From the NCBI RefSeq assembly GCF_015999245.1, contig NZ_JAEAMR010000010.1:68183-132182 (forward strand): DNA of 64,000 nt, given 5' to 3'. Each line of letters starts with the position of its first letter. Positions within the stretch are counted from its first letter, which is position 1. The DNA is from Streptomyces sp. AV19 (GTDB taxonomy: Bacteria > Actinomycetota > Actinomycetes > Streptomycetales > Streptomycetaceae). Made by a program: the position numbers and the translations under genes. This document shows, in pieces, positions 17,738-25,683 of this stretch. The notes under the pieces are model-generated. The model made no database searches. It saw only the letters and a program-made list of their open reading frames with translations, and was not told where the DNA came from.

Positions 17738-19084
17738 GTGATCTCCCGAATCGATCTGCGCGGCGGCGCCGTCACCGACGGCACCTTCGACCGCGACCTG
17801 CTGCCCCGAGCCGAACTCGACGTCGAGGCCGCCCTGGAGAAGGTGCGGCCCATCTGCGAGGACGTGCATCATCGTGGCACCGCGGCGCTGATCGACTACG
17901 CGCAGAAGTTCGACGGCGTGACGATCGAGCGGGTGCGCGTCGCGCCCGAGGTGATCGAGCGCGCCCTGGCGGAGCTGGACCCGGAGATCCGGGCAGCCCT
18001 GGAGGAGTCCATCCGCCGCGCCCGCCTCGTCCACCGCGAGCAGCGCCGCACCGACAAGACCGTCACCGTCGTCCCCGGCGGCACCGTCACCGAGCGCTGG
18101 GTGCCCGTCGAGCGCGTCGGCCTCTACGTCCCGGGCGGCCGGTCCGTCTACCCGTCGTCCGTCGTGATGAACGTGGTGCCCGCGCAGGAGGCGGGCGTCT
18201 CCTCGCTGGCGGTCGCCTCCCCGCCCCAGGCGCCCGCTTTCGAAAATGATCCGGCCGGTGGGCTGCCGCACCCGACGATCCTGGCGGCCTGCGCCCTGCT
18301 CGGTGTCGACGAGGTGTACGCGGCCGGCGGCGCCCAGGCGATCGCCATGTTCGCGTACGGCACCGAGGAGTGCCGCCCCGTCCACCTGGTCACCGGCCCC
18401 GGCAACATCTGGGTCGCCGCCGCCAAGCGGCTGCTCAAGGGCCGCATCGGCATCGACGCCGAGGCCGGCCCGACCGAGATCGCGATCCTCGCCGACGACA
18501 CCGCCGACCCGGCGCACGTCGCCGCCGACCTGATCAGCCAGGCCGAGCACGACCCGCTGGCCGCCGCCGTCCTGGTCACCCCCTCCGAGGCGCTGGCCTC
18601 GGCCGTCGAGGCCGAGCTGAGCACCCAGGCCGCCGCCGCCAAGCACGCCGAGGAGCGGATCCTCCCGGCCCTGGCGGGCCGGCAGTCCGCCATCGTGCTC
18701 GTCGACGACCTCGACGCCGGCCTGGCCGTCGTGGACGCCTACGCCGCCGAGCACCTGGAGATCCAGACCGCGGACGCCTCCGCCGTCGCCGCCCGGGTGC
18801 GCAACGCGGGCGCGGTCTTCGTCGGCCCGTACGCGCCGGTCTCCCTCGGCGACTACTGCGCCGGCTCCAACCACGTCCTGCCCACCGGCGGCTGCGCCTG
18901 CCACTCCTCCGGCCTGTCCGTGCAGTCCTTCCTGCGCGGCATCCACGTCGTGGACTACAGCCGCGACGCGCTCGCCGAGGTCACCCACCACGTGGTGACC
19001 CTGGCCGAGGCCGAGGACCTGCCCGCGCACGGCGCCGCCCTCAAGGCCCGCTTCGACTGGAAGGTTCCGGGTAAGAGCACGTGA
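17738..19084 (+). CDS. hisD: Histidinol dehydrogenase
   Basis: The 448-aa enzyme oxidises L-histidinol to L-histidine in two NAD-dependent steps, using zinc. Family motifs are clear: PGGRSVYPSSVVMN, VTGPGNIWVAAAKR, EAGPTEIAILAD, ISQAEHDPLAA, AAEHLEIQT and GDYCAGSNHVLPTGG. Length is typical. The GTG at 17738 has no ribosome binding site; GACAAT ends 7 nt before it, which may be a -10 element of a leaderless transcript. It is the first gene of the his operon and overlaps hisC by 4 nt. Confidence 0.97.
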   Translation: MISRIDLRGGAVTDGTFDRDLLPRAELDVEAALEKVRPICEDVHHRGTAALIDYAQKFDGVTIERVRVAPEVIERALAELDPEIRAALEESIRRARLVHREQRRTDKTVTVVPGGTVTERWVPVERVGLYVPGGRSVYPSSVVMNVVPAQEAGVSSLAVASPPQAPAFENDPAGGLPHPTILAACALLGVDEVYAAGGAQAIAMFAYGTEECRPVHLVTGPGNIWVAAAKRLLKGRIGIDAEAGPTEIAILADDTADPAHVAADLISQAEHDPLAAAVLVTPSEALASAVEAELSTQAAAAKHAEERILPALAGRQSAIVLVDDLDAGLAVVDAYAAEHLEIQTADASAVAARVRNAGAVFVGPYAPVSLGDYCAGSNHVLPTGGCACHSSGLSVQSFLRGIHVVDYSRDALAEVTHHVVTLAEAEDLPAHGAALKARFDWKVPGKST

Positions 19085-20184
19085 CCCGCATCGACGACCT
19101 CCCCGTCCGGGACGAACTGCGCGGCAAGTCCCCTTACGGCGCGCCCCAGTTGGACGTCCCCGTCCGCCTGAACACCAACGAGAACCCGCACCCGCTGCCC
19201 GAGCCGCTGGTCGCCCGCATCGCCGAGCGCGTCGCCGAGGCCGCCCGGCACCTCAACCGCTACCCCGACCGGGACGCGGCCGAGCTGCGCACCCGGCTGG
19301 CCGCCTACCTCACCCGCACCGGCGGCCACGAGGTCACGCGCGAGAACGTGTGGGCCGCCAACGGCTCCAACGAGGTCATCCAGCAGCTGCTGCAGACCTT
19401 CGGCGGCCCGGGCCGCACGGCCCTCGGCTTCGAGCCCTCGTATTCGATGCACTCCCTGATCTCGCGCGGCACCGGCACCGGCTGGATCTCCGGGCCGCGC
19501 CGGGACGACTTCACCATCGACGTCGAGGCGGCCGTCCGCACCATCGCCGAGCAGCGGCCGAACGTGGTCTTCGTCTGCTCGCCCAACAACCCCACGGGCA
19601 CCGCCGTGGACGCGGAGACCGTGCTGCGGCTGTACGAGGCCGCGCAGGCGGCGGGCCCGTCCATGGTGATCGTGGACGAGGCGTACGGCGAGTTCAGCCA
19701 CCGCCCCTCGCTGCTGCCGCTGCTCGCGGGACGGCCGAACCTGGTCGTCTCCCGCACCATGTCCAAGGCGTTCGGCGCGGCCGGACTGCGCCTGGGCTAC
19801 CTCGCCGCCGACCCGGCGGTGGTGGACGCCGTCCAGCTCGTCCGGCTGCCGTACCACCTCTCGTCCGTCACCCAGGCGACCGCGCTCGCGGCCCTGGAGC
19901 ACACGGACACGCTGCTCGGCTACGTCGAGCAGCTCAAGGCCGAACGCGACCGCATCGTCACCGAACTGCGCGCCATGGGCTGTGAAGTGACCGAGTCCGA
20001 CGCCAACTTCGTGCAGTTCGGGGTCTTCGAGGACGCCCACGCCGCCTGGCAGGCGATCCTCGACCGGGGCGTCCTGGTGCGCGACAACGGCGTACCGGGC
20101 CGGCTGCGGGTCACCGCCGGCACCCGCGAGGAGAACGACGCGTTCCTCGACGCGGTGCGCACCGTCATGAAGGAGAACCGATGA
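19081..20184 (+). CDS. hisC: Histidinol-phosphate aminotransferase
   Basis: The 367-aa PLP enzyme converts imidazole-acetol phosphate and glutamate to histidinol phosphate. Fold-type I features include RLNTNENPHPLP, the PNNPTG signature, DEAYGEF, and the PLP lysine Lys229 in SRTMSKAFGAAG. It starts with GTG inside the GTGA overlap with hisD, and its own stop overlaps hisB by 4 nt, so translation is coupled along the operon. Confidence 0.97.
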   Translation: MTRIDDLPVRDELRGKSPYGAPQLDVPVRLNTNENPHPLPEPLVARIAERVAEAARHLNRYPDRDAAELRTRLAAYLTRTGGHEVTRENVWAANGSNEVIQQLLQTFGGPGRTALGFEPSYSMHSLISRGTGTGWISGPRRDDFTIDVEAAVRTIAEQRPNVVFVCSPNNPTGTAVDAETVLRLYEAAQAAGPSMVIVDEAYGEFSHRPSLLPLLAGRPNLVVSRTMSKAFGAAGLRLGYLAADPAVVDAVQLVRLPYHLSSVTQATALAALEHTDTLLGYVEQLKAERDRIVTELRAMGCEVTESDANFVQFGVFEDAHAAWQAILDRGVLVRDNGVPGRLRVTAGTREENDAFLDAVRTVMKENR

Positions 20185-20777
20185 ACCACCGCGTGGGTCG
20201 CATCGAGCGGACCACCAAGGAGACGTCCGTCCTCGTCGAGATAGACCTCGACGGGACCGGGCAGGTCGATGTGTCGACGGGCGTCGGCTTCTACGACCAC
20301 ATGCTCGACCAGCTCGGCCGGCACGGCCTGTTCGACCTGACGGTCAAGACGGACGGCGACCTGCACATCGACACCCACCACACCATCGAGGACACCGCCC
20401 TCGCGCTGGGCGCCGCCTTCAAGCAGGCGCTCGGCGACAAGGTGGGGATCTACCGCTTCGGCAACTGCACGGTCCCGCTGGACGAGTCGCTCGCCCAGGT
20501 GACGGTGGACCTCTCCGGCCGCCCGTACCTCGTGCACACCGAGCCCGAGAACATCGCGCCGATGATCGGCACCTACGACACGACGATGACCCGGCACATC
20601 CTGGAGTCCTTCGTCGCGCAGGCGCAGATCGCGCTGCACGTCCACGTGCCGTACGGGCGCAACGCGCACCACATCGTGGAGTGCCAGTTCAAGGCCCTGG
20701 CCCGGGCGCTGCGCTACGCGTGCGAGCGCGATCCGCGGGCCGCGGGCATCCTCCCGTCCACGAAGGGTGCACTGTGA
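20181..20777 (+). CDS. hisB: Imidazoleglycerol-phosphate dehydratase
   Basis: The 198-aa protein is the stand-alone dehydratase, not the fused HisB of enteric bacteria. Both metal-binding repeats are visible: GFYDHMLDQLGRHG with DTHHTIED, and TRHILESF with NAHHIVECQFK. It makes imidazole-acetol phosphate for HisC. Overlaps on both sides are 4 nt. Confidence 0.97.
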   Translation: MNHRVGRIERTTKETSVLVEIDLDGTGQVDVSTGVGFYDHMLDQLGRHGLFDLTVKTDGDLHIDTHHTIEDTALALGAAFKQALGDKVGIYRFGNCTVPLDESLAQVTVDLSGRPYLVHTEPENIAPMIGTYDTTMTRHILESFVAQAQIALHVHVPYGRNAHHIVECQFKALARALRYACERDPRAAGILPSTKGAL

Positions 20778-20941
20778 CCGGGCTCTCCGCCGCGCTGATC
20801 ATCGTCGGGCTGTTCCTGGTCGGCGGCATCATCTCCTTCGTCAAGCAGGGCATGGGCAAGAGCGTCATCGTGCTGCTCGGCATCGGAGCCGCCATGTGCC
20901 TGACCGCCGGCATCCTCCGGATCGAGGGGCTGTGGTCATGA
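20774..20941 (+). CDS. 55-aa membrane protein inside the his operon
   Basis: This small ORF lies exactly between hisB and hisH, with 4-nt GTGA and ATGA overlaps on both sides, which strongly argues that it is translated. It has two hydrophobic stretches (LIIVGLFLVGGIISFV and VIVLLGIGAAMCLTAGIL) separated by KQGMGKS, so it is a short two-helix membrane protein. I know no function. It is easily missed by annotation because of its size. Confidence 0.8.
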   Translation: MTGLSAALIIVGLFLVGGIISFVKQGMGKSVIVLLGIGAAMCLTAGILRIEGLWS

Positions 20942-21582
20942 GCGACAGCCCCAAGAAGGTGGTCGTTTTCGATTACGGGTTCGGCAACGTCCGGTCCGCC
21001 GAGCGGGCCCTCGCCCACGTCGGCGCGGACGTCGAGATCACCGGCGACTTCGAGAAGGCCATGAACGCCGACGGGCTGCTCGTGCCCGGCGTCGGCGCGT
21101 TCGCCGCCTGCATGGAGGGGCTGCGCGCGGCCCGCGGCGACTGGGTCGTCGGCCGGCGGCTGTCCGGCGGGCGCCCGGTGATGGGCATCTGCGTCGGCAT
21201 GCAGATCCTCTTCGAGCGCGGCATCGAGCACGGCATCGAGACCGAGGGCCTTGACCAGTGGCCCGGCACGGTCGAGCCGCTCAAGGCCCCCGTCGTCCCG
21301 CACATGGGCTGGAACACCGTCGCGCCCGCCGAGGGCTCGGAGCTCTTCGCCGGCCTGGACGCGGACACCCGTTACTACTTCGTGCACTCCTACGCCGTCC
21401 GCGCGTGGAATCTCGAAGTCACCAACGCGGCCATCCGCGCGCCCAAGGTCACCTGGGCCGAGCACGGCGAGCCGTTCGTGGCCGCCGTCGAGAACGGGCC
21501 GCTGTGGGCCACGCAGTTCCACCCCGAGAAGTCCGGCGACGCCGGTGCCCAGCTCCTCACCAACTGGATCGGAACCCTGTGA
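20938..21582 (+). CDS. hisH: Imidazole glycerol phosphate synthase, glutamine amidotransferase subunit
   Basis: The 214-aa class I glutaminase supplies ammonia to HisF. The nucleophile is Cys85 in GICVGMQILFE, and the His-Glu pair is in QFHPEKSG near the C-terminus. The start is the ATG at 20938 overlapping the 55-aa ORF; earlier in-frame sequence belongs to other genes. It overlaps priA by 4 nt. Confidence 0.97.
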   Translation: MSDSPKKVVVFDYGFGNVRSAERALAHVGADVEITGDFEKAMNADGLLVPGVGAFAACMEGLRAARGDWVVGRRLSGGRPVMGICVGMQILFERGIEHGIETEGLDQWPGTVEPLKAPVVPHMGWNTVAPAEGSELFAGLDADTRYYFVHSYAVRAWNLEVTNAAIRAPKVTWAEHGEPFVAAVENGPLWATQFHPEKSGDAGAQLLTNWIGTL

Positions 21583-22319
21583 CTGTGTCGACTGCAAGCG
21601 TGCTCGAACTCCTCCCCGCCGTGGACGTGCGCGACGGACAGGCCGTACGCCTGGTGCACGGCGAATCCGGTTCCGAGACCTCGTACGGTGACCCGCTGGC
21701 CGCCGCGCAGGCGTGGCAGCGCGCCGGCGCCGAGTGGCTGCACCTGGTCGACCTGGACGCCGCCTTCGGCACCGGCGACAACCGGGCACAGATCGCCGAG
21801 GTCGTCCGCGCCATGGACATCAAGGTCGAACTCTCCGGCGGCATCCGCGACGACGCCTCCCTGGCCGCCGCCCTCGCCACCGGCTGCACCCGGGTCAACC
21901 TGGGCACCGCCGCCCTGGAGAGCCCCGAGTGGGTGGCCCGCGTCATCGCCGAGCACGGCGACAGGGTCGCCGTCGGCCTCGACGTCCGCGGCACCACGCT
22001 CCGCGGCCGCGGCTGGACCCGCGACGGCGGCGACCTCTACGAGGCGCTGGCCCGCCTCGACGCCGAGGGCTGCGCCCGCTACGTCGTCACCGACATCGCC
22101 AAGGACGGCACGCTCCAGGGCCCCAACCTGGAGCTGCTGAAGAACGTCTGCGCCGTCACCGACCGGCCGGTCGTCGCCTCCGGCGGCGTCTCCTCCCTTG
22201 ACGACCTGCGGGCGATCGCCACTCTGGTACCGGAGGGCGTCGAAGGCGCGATCGTGGGCAAGGCTCTCTACGCCAAGGCGTTCACCTTGGAAGAAGCCCT
22301 GGAGGCTGTATCCCGATGA
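21579..22319 (+). CDS. priA: Bifunctional HisA/TrpF isomerase PriA
   Basis: This (beta/alpha)8 barrel of about 240-246 aa isomerises both ProFAR (histidine pathway) and phosphoribosylanthranilate (tryptophan pathway). It has LLPAVDVRDGQAVRLVHGE with the first catalytic Asp, KVELSGGIRDD, and a second barrel half with GLDVRG and VASGGVSS. No separate trpF is present in this window, as expected for actinobacteria. The start may be GTG 21579 (overlapping hisH) or 21585; the first few residues are not conserved. Confidence 0.95.
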   Translation: MTVSTASVLELLPAVDVRDGQAVRLVHGESGSETSYGDPLAAAQAWQRAGAEWLHLVDLDAAFGTGDNRAQIAEVVRAMDIKVELSGGIRDDASLAAALATGCTRVNLGTAALESPEWVARVIAEHGDRVAVGLDVRGTTLRGRGWTRDGGDLYEALARLDAEGCARYVVTDIAKDGTLQGPNLELLKNVCAVTDRPVVASGGVSSLDDLRAIATLVPEGVEGAIVGKALYAKAFTLEEALEAVSR

Positions 22320-22750
22320 CCACGAACCCCGCCGCCCCGCGCCGTGTGCAGAGCGACAACTCCTGGGAGGAGACGATGGGCTTCGCACGGGCCGTGGCGG
22401 TGGGGGACCGGGTCCTCGTCGCCGGGACGACGCCCGTGGTGCGCGGCGTCCTGCAGGGCGAGGGGGACCCCTACGAGCAGACGAAGGCCGCCTTCGGCAA
22501 CGCGCTGGACGCGCTGAAGCGCTTCGGGCTCGGACCGGAGGCGGTCGTCCGCACCCGGATGTACATCACCCACGCCCGCGACGTGGACGCGGTCGGCCGG
22601 GCCCACAAGGAGCTCTTCGACACGGTCCGGCCCGTGGCCACGCTGGTCGTCGTCTCCGGATTCGCGGACTCGCGCTGGCTGGTCGAAGTAGAAGTGGAAG
22701 CTTTTGGAACTTCCGGGGCTTCCGGAGATCTCGGAGGAGAATCCGCGTGA
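22316..22750 (+). CDS. RidA-family protein within the his operon
   Basis: The 144-aa protein has the RidA/YjgF/YER057c fold: RVQSDNSWEETMGFARAVAVGDRVLVAGTTP, and VVRTRMYITHARD containing the conserved arginine. RidA proteins hydrolyse reactive enamine or imine intermediates made by PLP enzymes. It sits between priA and hisF with 4-nt overlaps on both sides, so it is co-translated with histidine enzymes. Whether it protects HisC or another PLP enzyme is inference. Confidence 0.9.
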   Translation: MTTNPAAPRRVQSDNSWEETMGFARAVAVGDRVLVAGTTPVVRGVLQGEGDPYEQTKAAFGNALDALKRFGLGPEAVVRTRMYITHARDVDAVGRAHKELFDTVRPVATLVVVSGFADSRWLVEVEVEAFGTSGASGDLGGESA

Positions 22751-23502
22751 CCCTCGCGGTCAGAGTCATCCCCTGCCTGGACGTGGACAACGGCCGGGTC
22801 GTCAAGGGCGTCAACTTCCAGAACCTGCGCGACGCGGGCGACCCCGTCGAAATGGCCCGGATCTACGGGCAGGAGGGCGCCGACGAGCTCACCTTCCTCG
22901 ACATCACCGCCTCCTCCGGCAACCGCGAGACCACCTACGACGTGGTACGGCGGACGGCCGAGCAGGTCTTCATCCCGCTGACGGTGGGCGGCGGCGTCCG
23001 CACCGCCGACGACGTGGACAAGCTGCTGCGGGCCGGCGCGGACAAGGTCGGTGTCAACACGGCGGCGATCGAACGACCCGATCTGGTGCGGGAGATCGCG
23101 GAGCGGTTCGGGCGGCAGGTGCTGGTGCTGTCGGTCGACGCGCGCCGGACGCCGTCGGGGTCGTTCGAGGTCACCACTCATGGTGGCCGCCGGGGGACGG
23201 GGCTCGACGCGGTCGAGTGGGCGCACCGGGCGGCGGAGCTGGGCGCGGGGGAGATTCTGCTCAACTCGATGGACGCGGACGGGACGAAGGACGGGTACGA
23301 CACGGAGATGATCGCGGCGGTGCGGCGGCATGTCACCGTGCCGGTGATCGCGAGCGGCGGGGCCGGGAAGCTTGCCGATTTCGCGCCTGCGGTGGCGGCG
23401 GGGGCGGATGCCGTTCTGGCGGCGTCGGTGTTCCACTTCGGGGATCTGCGGATCCCGCAGGTGAAGGGGGCGTTGCGGGAGGCGGGGCACCCGGTGCGGT
23501 GA
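22747..23502 (+). CDS. hisF: Imidazole glycerol phosphate synthase, cyclase subunit
   Basis: The 251-aa barrel closes the imidazole ring using ammonia from HisH. Motifs: RVIPCLDVDNGRVVKG with the catalytic Asp, ELTFLDITAS, TVGGGVRT, NTAAIERPDL, LLNSMDADGTKDGYD with the second catalytic Asp, and VIASGGAGK. The GTG at 22747 overlaps the RidA stop. Codon bias relaxes near the 3' end. The operon ends here; a repeat cassette starts 14 bp after the stop. Confidence 0.97.
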   Translation: MTLAVRVIPCLDVDNGRVVKGVNFQNLRDAGDPVEMARIYGQEGADELTFLDITASSGNRETTYDVVRRTAEQVFIPLTVGGGVRTADDVDKLLRAGADKVGVNTAAIERPDLVREIAERFGRQVLVLSVDARRTPSGSFEVTTHGGRRGTGLDAVEWAHRAAELGAGEILLNSMDADGTKDGYDTEMIAAVRRHVTVPVIASGGAGKLADFAPAVAAGADAVLAASVFHFGDLRIPQVKGALREAGHPVR

Positions 23503-23515
23503 GTTTTCCCCCACC

Positions 23516-23614
23516 CCGCCCTTTCACCGTTTCTTCCGGGGCTCCGCCCCTCGCCCCGAAGCGTCCTTCGGGCGACACCCGCGCGGAGCGCGGCGAGAAA
23601 CGGTGAAAGGGCGG
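23516..23614. repeat. Minimal inverted-end cassette between hisF and the TIGR03085 gene
   Basis: The shortest cassette in the window (99 bp): CCGCCCTTTCACCGTTTC at 23516-23533 and its perfect inverted copy at 23597-23614, with GGGGCTCCGCCCC and GCGCGGAGCGCGG fillers between. It lies 14 bp after the hisF stop and 10 bp before the convergent gene's stop, so it can act as a bidirectional terminator. Confidence 0.8.
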
Positions 23615-23623
23615 GGTTGGGGC

Positions 23624-24256
23624 TCAAATCCCCAGGCGGGCGGCCAGCAGCTTCGTCTGGGCCGCCTCGTCGCCCTCCAGGCGGACCCTCGCCGCGTCCT
23701 GGCGGCCGGACGCGAACAGCAGCAACTCCGCCGGGTCACCGGTGACCGTCACCACCGGGACCCCCCGGTTCCCCACCACCGTCCGCCCGTCCGGACGCCG
23801 CAGCACCATCCCCACCGGCGCCTTGCGCCCCAGCATCCGGGCGATCTTCTCCAGGCGGGACCACAGCGCGTCCGCGAAGACCGGATCGATCTCCCGCGGC
23901 GTCCAGTCCGGCTGCGCCCGGCGCACGTCCTCGGTGTGGACGAAGAACTCCACCGTGTTGGCCGCCTCGTCGATCTGCTTGAGGGCGAACGGCGACGTCC
24001 GCGGCGGCCCGGTCCGGATGAGCTGGATCAGCTCCTCGTACGGCTTGGCGGCGAACTCGGCCTGCACCCGCTCCAGCCGGGCGGCCAGCGGCTTGAACAG
24101 GGCGCCCGCCGCCGCGTCCGAGCGGCGCTCGCGCACCACGACGTGGGCCGCGAGGTCACGGGCGGTCCACCCCTGGCAGAGCGTGGGGGCGTTGGGGTCC
24201 GCGGTCTCCAACAGATCGGCGAGGAGCAGGCGTTCGCGCTGTGCGTGGGTTGACAT
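23624..24256 (-). CDS. TIGR03085-type (DinB-like) metal-binding protein
   Basis: The 210-aa protein belongs to the DinB/MDMPI-like helical bundle group (TIGR03085 type in actinobacteria): MSTHAQRERLLLADLLE at the start, CQGWTARDLAAHVVVRERR, and NTVEFFVHTEDVRRAQP in the middle, where the His residues would bind a metal. Related proteins are mycothiol-dependent isomerases or transferases; this member's reaction is unknown. It is convergent with hisF. Confidence 0.8.
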   Translation of the reverse strand: MSTHAQRERLLLADLLETADPNAPTLCQGWTARDLAAHVVVRERRSDAAAGALFKPLAARLERVQAEFAAKPYEELIQLIRTGPPRTSPFALKQIDEAANTVEFFVHTEDVRRAQPDWTPREIDPVFADALWSRLEKIARMLGRKAPVGMVLRRPDGRTVVGNRGVPVVTVTGDPAELLLFASGRQDAARVRLEGDEAAQTKLLAARLGI

Positions 24257-24313
24257 GGCGTCAGCCTACGGTTGCCCCCGCCGCCCTGCCACGGTGCCGC
24301 GCCCACCGGTCGG

Positions 24314-25207
24314 TCAGCCCGGCAGCGGAGCGCCGAGCTTCGCCCCGCCCGGCTTGTCGCTGCGGGCGATCCAGCAGGTCACCCGGCGCTCGCTGGTCAG
24401 CAGGTACGTCCGCTCGTTGGGGTAGAGCGCGAAGTAGTAGTACAGCTTGCCGTCGTTGATGGACCTCAGCCGCCGCTCGGCGTCCGGCTTGCACAGCCGC
24501 TGGGCGTTGTCACGGATCGCCGACTCGGAGGTCAGCCCGCTGTCCAGCGTCCGGTTGGTGATCGCCTCGCCGTCGTGGGTGCTGTCGCAGGACTTCTTCT
24601 CGACCCGGGTGGCCGACGGGGTCATCGCCGGGTGGTCGAAGCACTCGCCGGGCTTGACGACGACCATCGGCACCACGACCTGCGAGGACGCCGAGGCGGA
24701 CGGCCCCGAGGGCACCGGGATCTTCGGCAGCGGCGGCACCGTGGGCACCGTCGGCGGCGCGGACGGCGCCGACGACGGCTCCGTGCCGCCCGAGGCGCTC
24801 GGCGACGGGGAGGACTTCGCCGAGGCGTCGCCCTCGCCGCCCTTGAAGGCCAGCACGACGCCGCCGACGGCCAGGCCGACGACCAGCACCGCGCCCACGA
24901 TGATCGCGGCTATCTTCGCCCCGCCCCCGGAGGACGGCGGCGGGGGCGGCGGGGCGGGCACCTGCCCGTACGGACCGTACGGCCCGAAGCCCTGGCCCTG
25001 GCCGTAACCCGGCTGCTGCCCCTGCCCGTAACCCGGCTGCCCCTGACCGTACGGCGGCTGCCCCGGGCCGGGCTGCCCGGCCGGCGGCGGCATCGGCCCC
25101 GGCGGCTGTCCGGGCGGCGGCCCGAAGCCCTGCGGAGGGCCGAAGCCACCGCCGCCGCCCGGCGGTTGCGGCGGGTTCGACGGAGGCGGAGGAGGCGGTG
25201 AGGTCAT
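24314..25207 (-). CDS. Single-pass membrane protein with Pro/Gly-rich cytoplasmic tail
   Basis: The 297-aa protein starts with about 85 residues of Pro, Gly, Gln and Tyr repeats (GQPGYGQGQ and similar). One transmembrane helix (IAAIIVGAVLVVGLAVGGVVLAF) follows, then a Ser/Pro-rich linker and a C-terminal extracytoplasmic domain of about 110 residues with several cysteines (GECFDHP, EKKSCDSTH, AQRLCKPD, RVTCWIARS). The outer domain resembles the DUF4190/septum-formation-like domains of actinobacterial surface proteins, but I cannot name it securely. The start is the ATG at 25207, divergent from hisI with 96 bp between. Confidence 0.75.
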   Translation of the reverse strand: MTSPPPPPPSNPPQPPGGGGGFGPPQGFGPPPGQPPGPMPPPAGQPGPGQPPYGQGQPGYGQGQQPGYGQGQGFGPYGPYGQVPAPPPPPPSSGGGAKIAAIIVGAVLVVGLAVGGVVLAFKGGEGDASAKSSPSPSASGGTEPSSAPSAPPTVPTVPPLPKIPVPSGPSASASSQVVVPMVVVKPGECFDHPAMTPSATRVEKKSCDSTHDGEAITNRTLDSGLTSESAIRDNAQRLCKPDAERRLRSINDGKLYYYFALYPNERTYLLTSERRVTCWIARSDKPGGAKLGAPLPG

Positions 25208-25303
25208 GACGGAAGCATGCCGCATCCCTCCGACATCCGTGCGACCGGGACCGGGGCCGTACCGCCCGGAACCGGGCCGGAAGCGGGGCGGCACAATGAA
25301 GGC

Positions 25304-25672
25304 ATGACCGGCAACGCTGTTCCCCCCTCGTCCCTCGACCCCGCCATCGCCGCCCGCCTCAAGCGCGACGTCCACGGCCTGGTGCCCGCCGTCGCCCAGC
25401 AGTACGACACCGGTGAGGTGCTGATGGTCGGGTGGATGGACGACGAGGCCCTGCACCGCACCCTCACCACCGGCCGCTGCACCTACTGGAGCCGCAGCCG
25501 GCAGGAGTACTGGGTCAAGGGCGGCACGTCCGGCCACGTCCAGCACGTGAAGTCGGTGGCCCTCGACTGCGACGCGGACACCCTCCTCGTCAAGGTGGAC
25601 CAGGTGGGACCCGCCTGTCACACGGGAGCGCGTACCTGTTTCGACGCAGGAGACCTGCCCCTGGGCCAGTAG
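25304..25672 (+). CDS. hisI: Phosphoribosyl-AMP cyclohydrolase
   Basis: This 122-aa stand-alone HisI opens the purine ring of PR-AMP. Zinc and catalytic motifs are intact: VLMVGWMDDEAL, TYWSRSRQEYWVKGGTSGH, LDCDADTLL and ACHTGARTCF. No HisE domain is fused. It is separated from the main his operon by 1.8 kb and sits 11 bp before trpE, so a histidine gene and a tryptophan gene are probably co-transcribed. The ATG at 25304 is the first sensible start after the divergent promoter region. Confidence 0.96.
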   Translation: MTGNAVPPSSLDPAIAARLKRDVHGLVPAVAQQYDTGEVLMVGWMDDEALHRTLTTGRCTYWSRSRQEYWVKGGTSGHVQHVKSVALDCDADTLLVKVDQVGPACHTGARTCFDAGDLPLGQ

Positions 25673-25683
25673 GCTCCGCTGCC

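Noticed and set aside
15950..19030. 1026-codon minus-strand frame joining the beta-helix membrane protein with sequence opposite hisD
   Set aside because: The part upstream of 17551 is the mirror of hisD. GTG 17551 with GGGAGG upstream is the true start.
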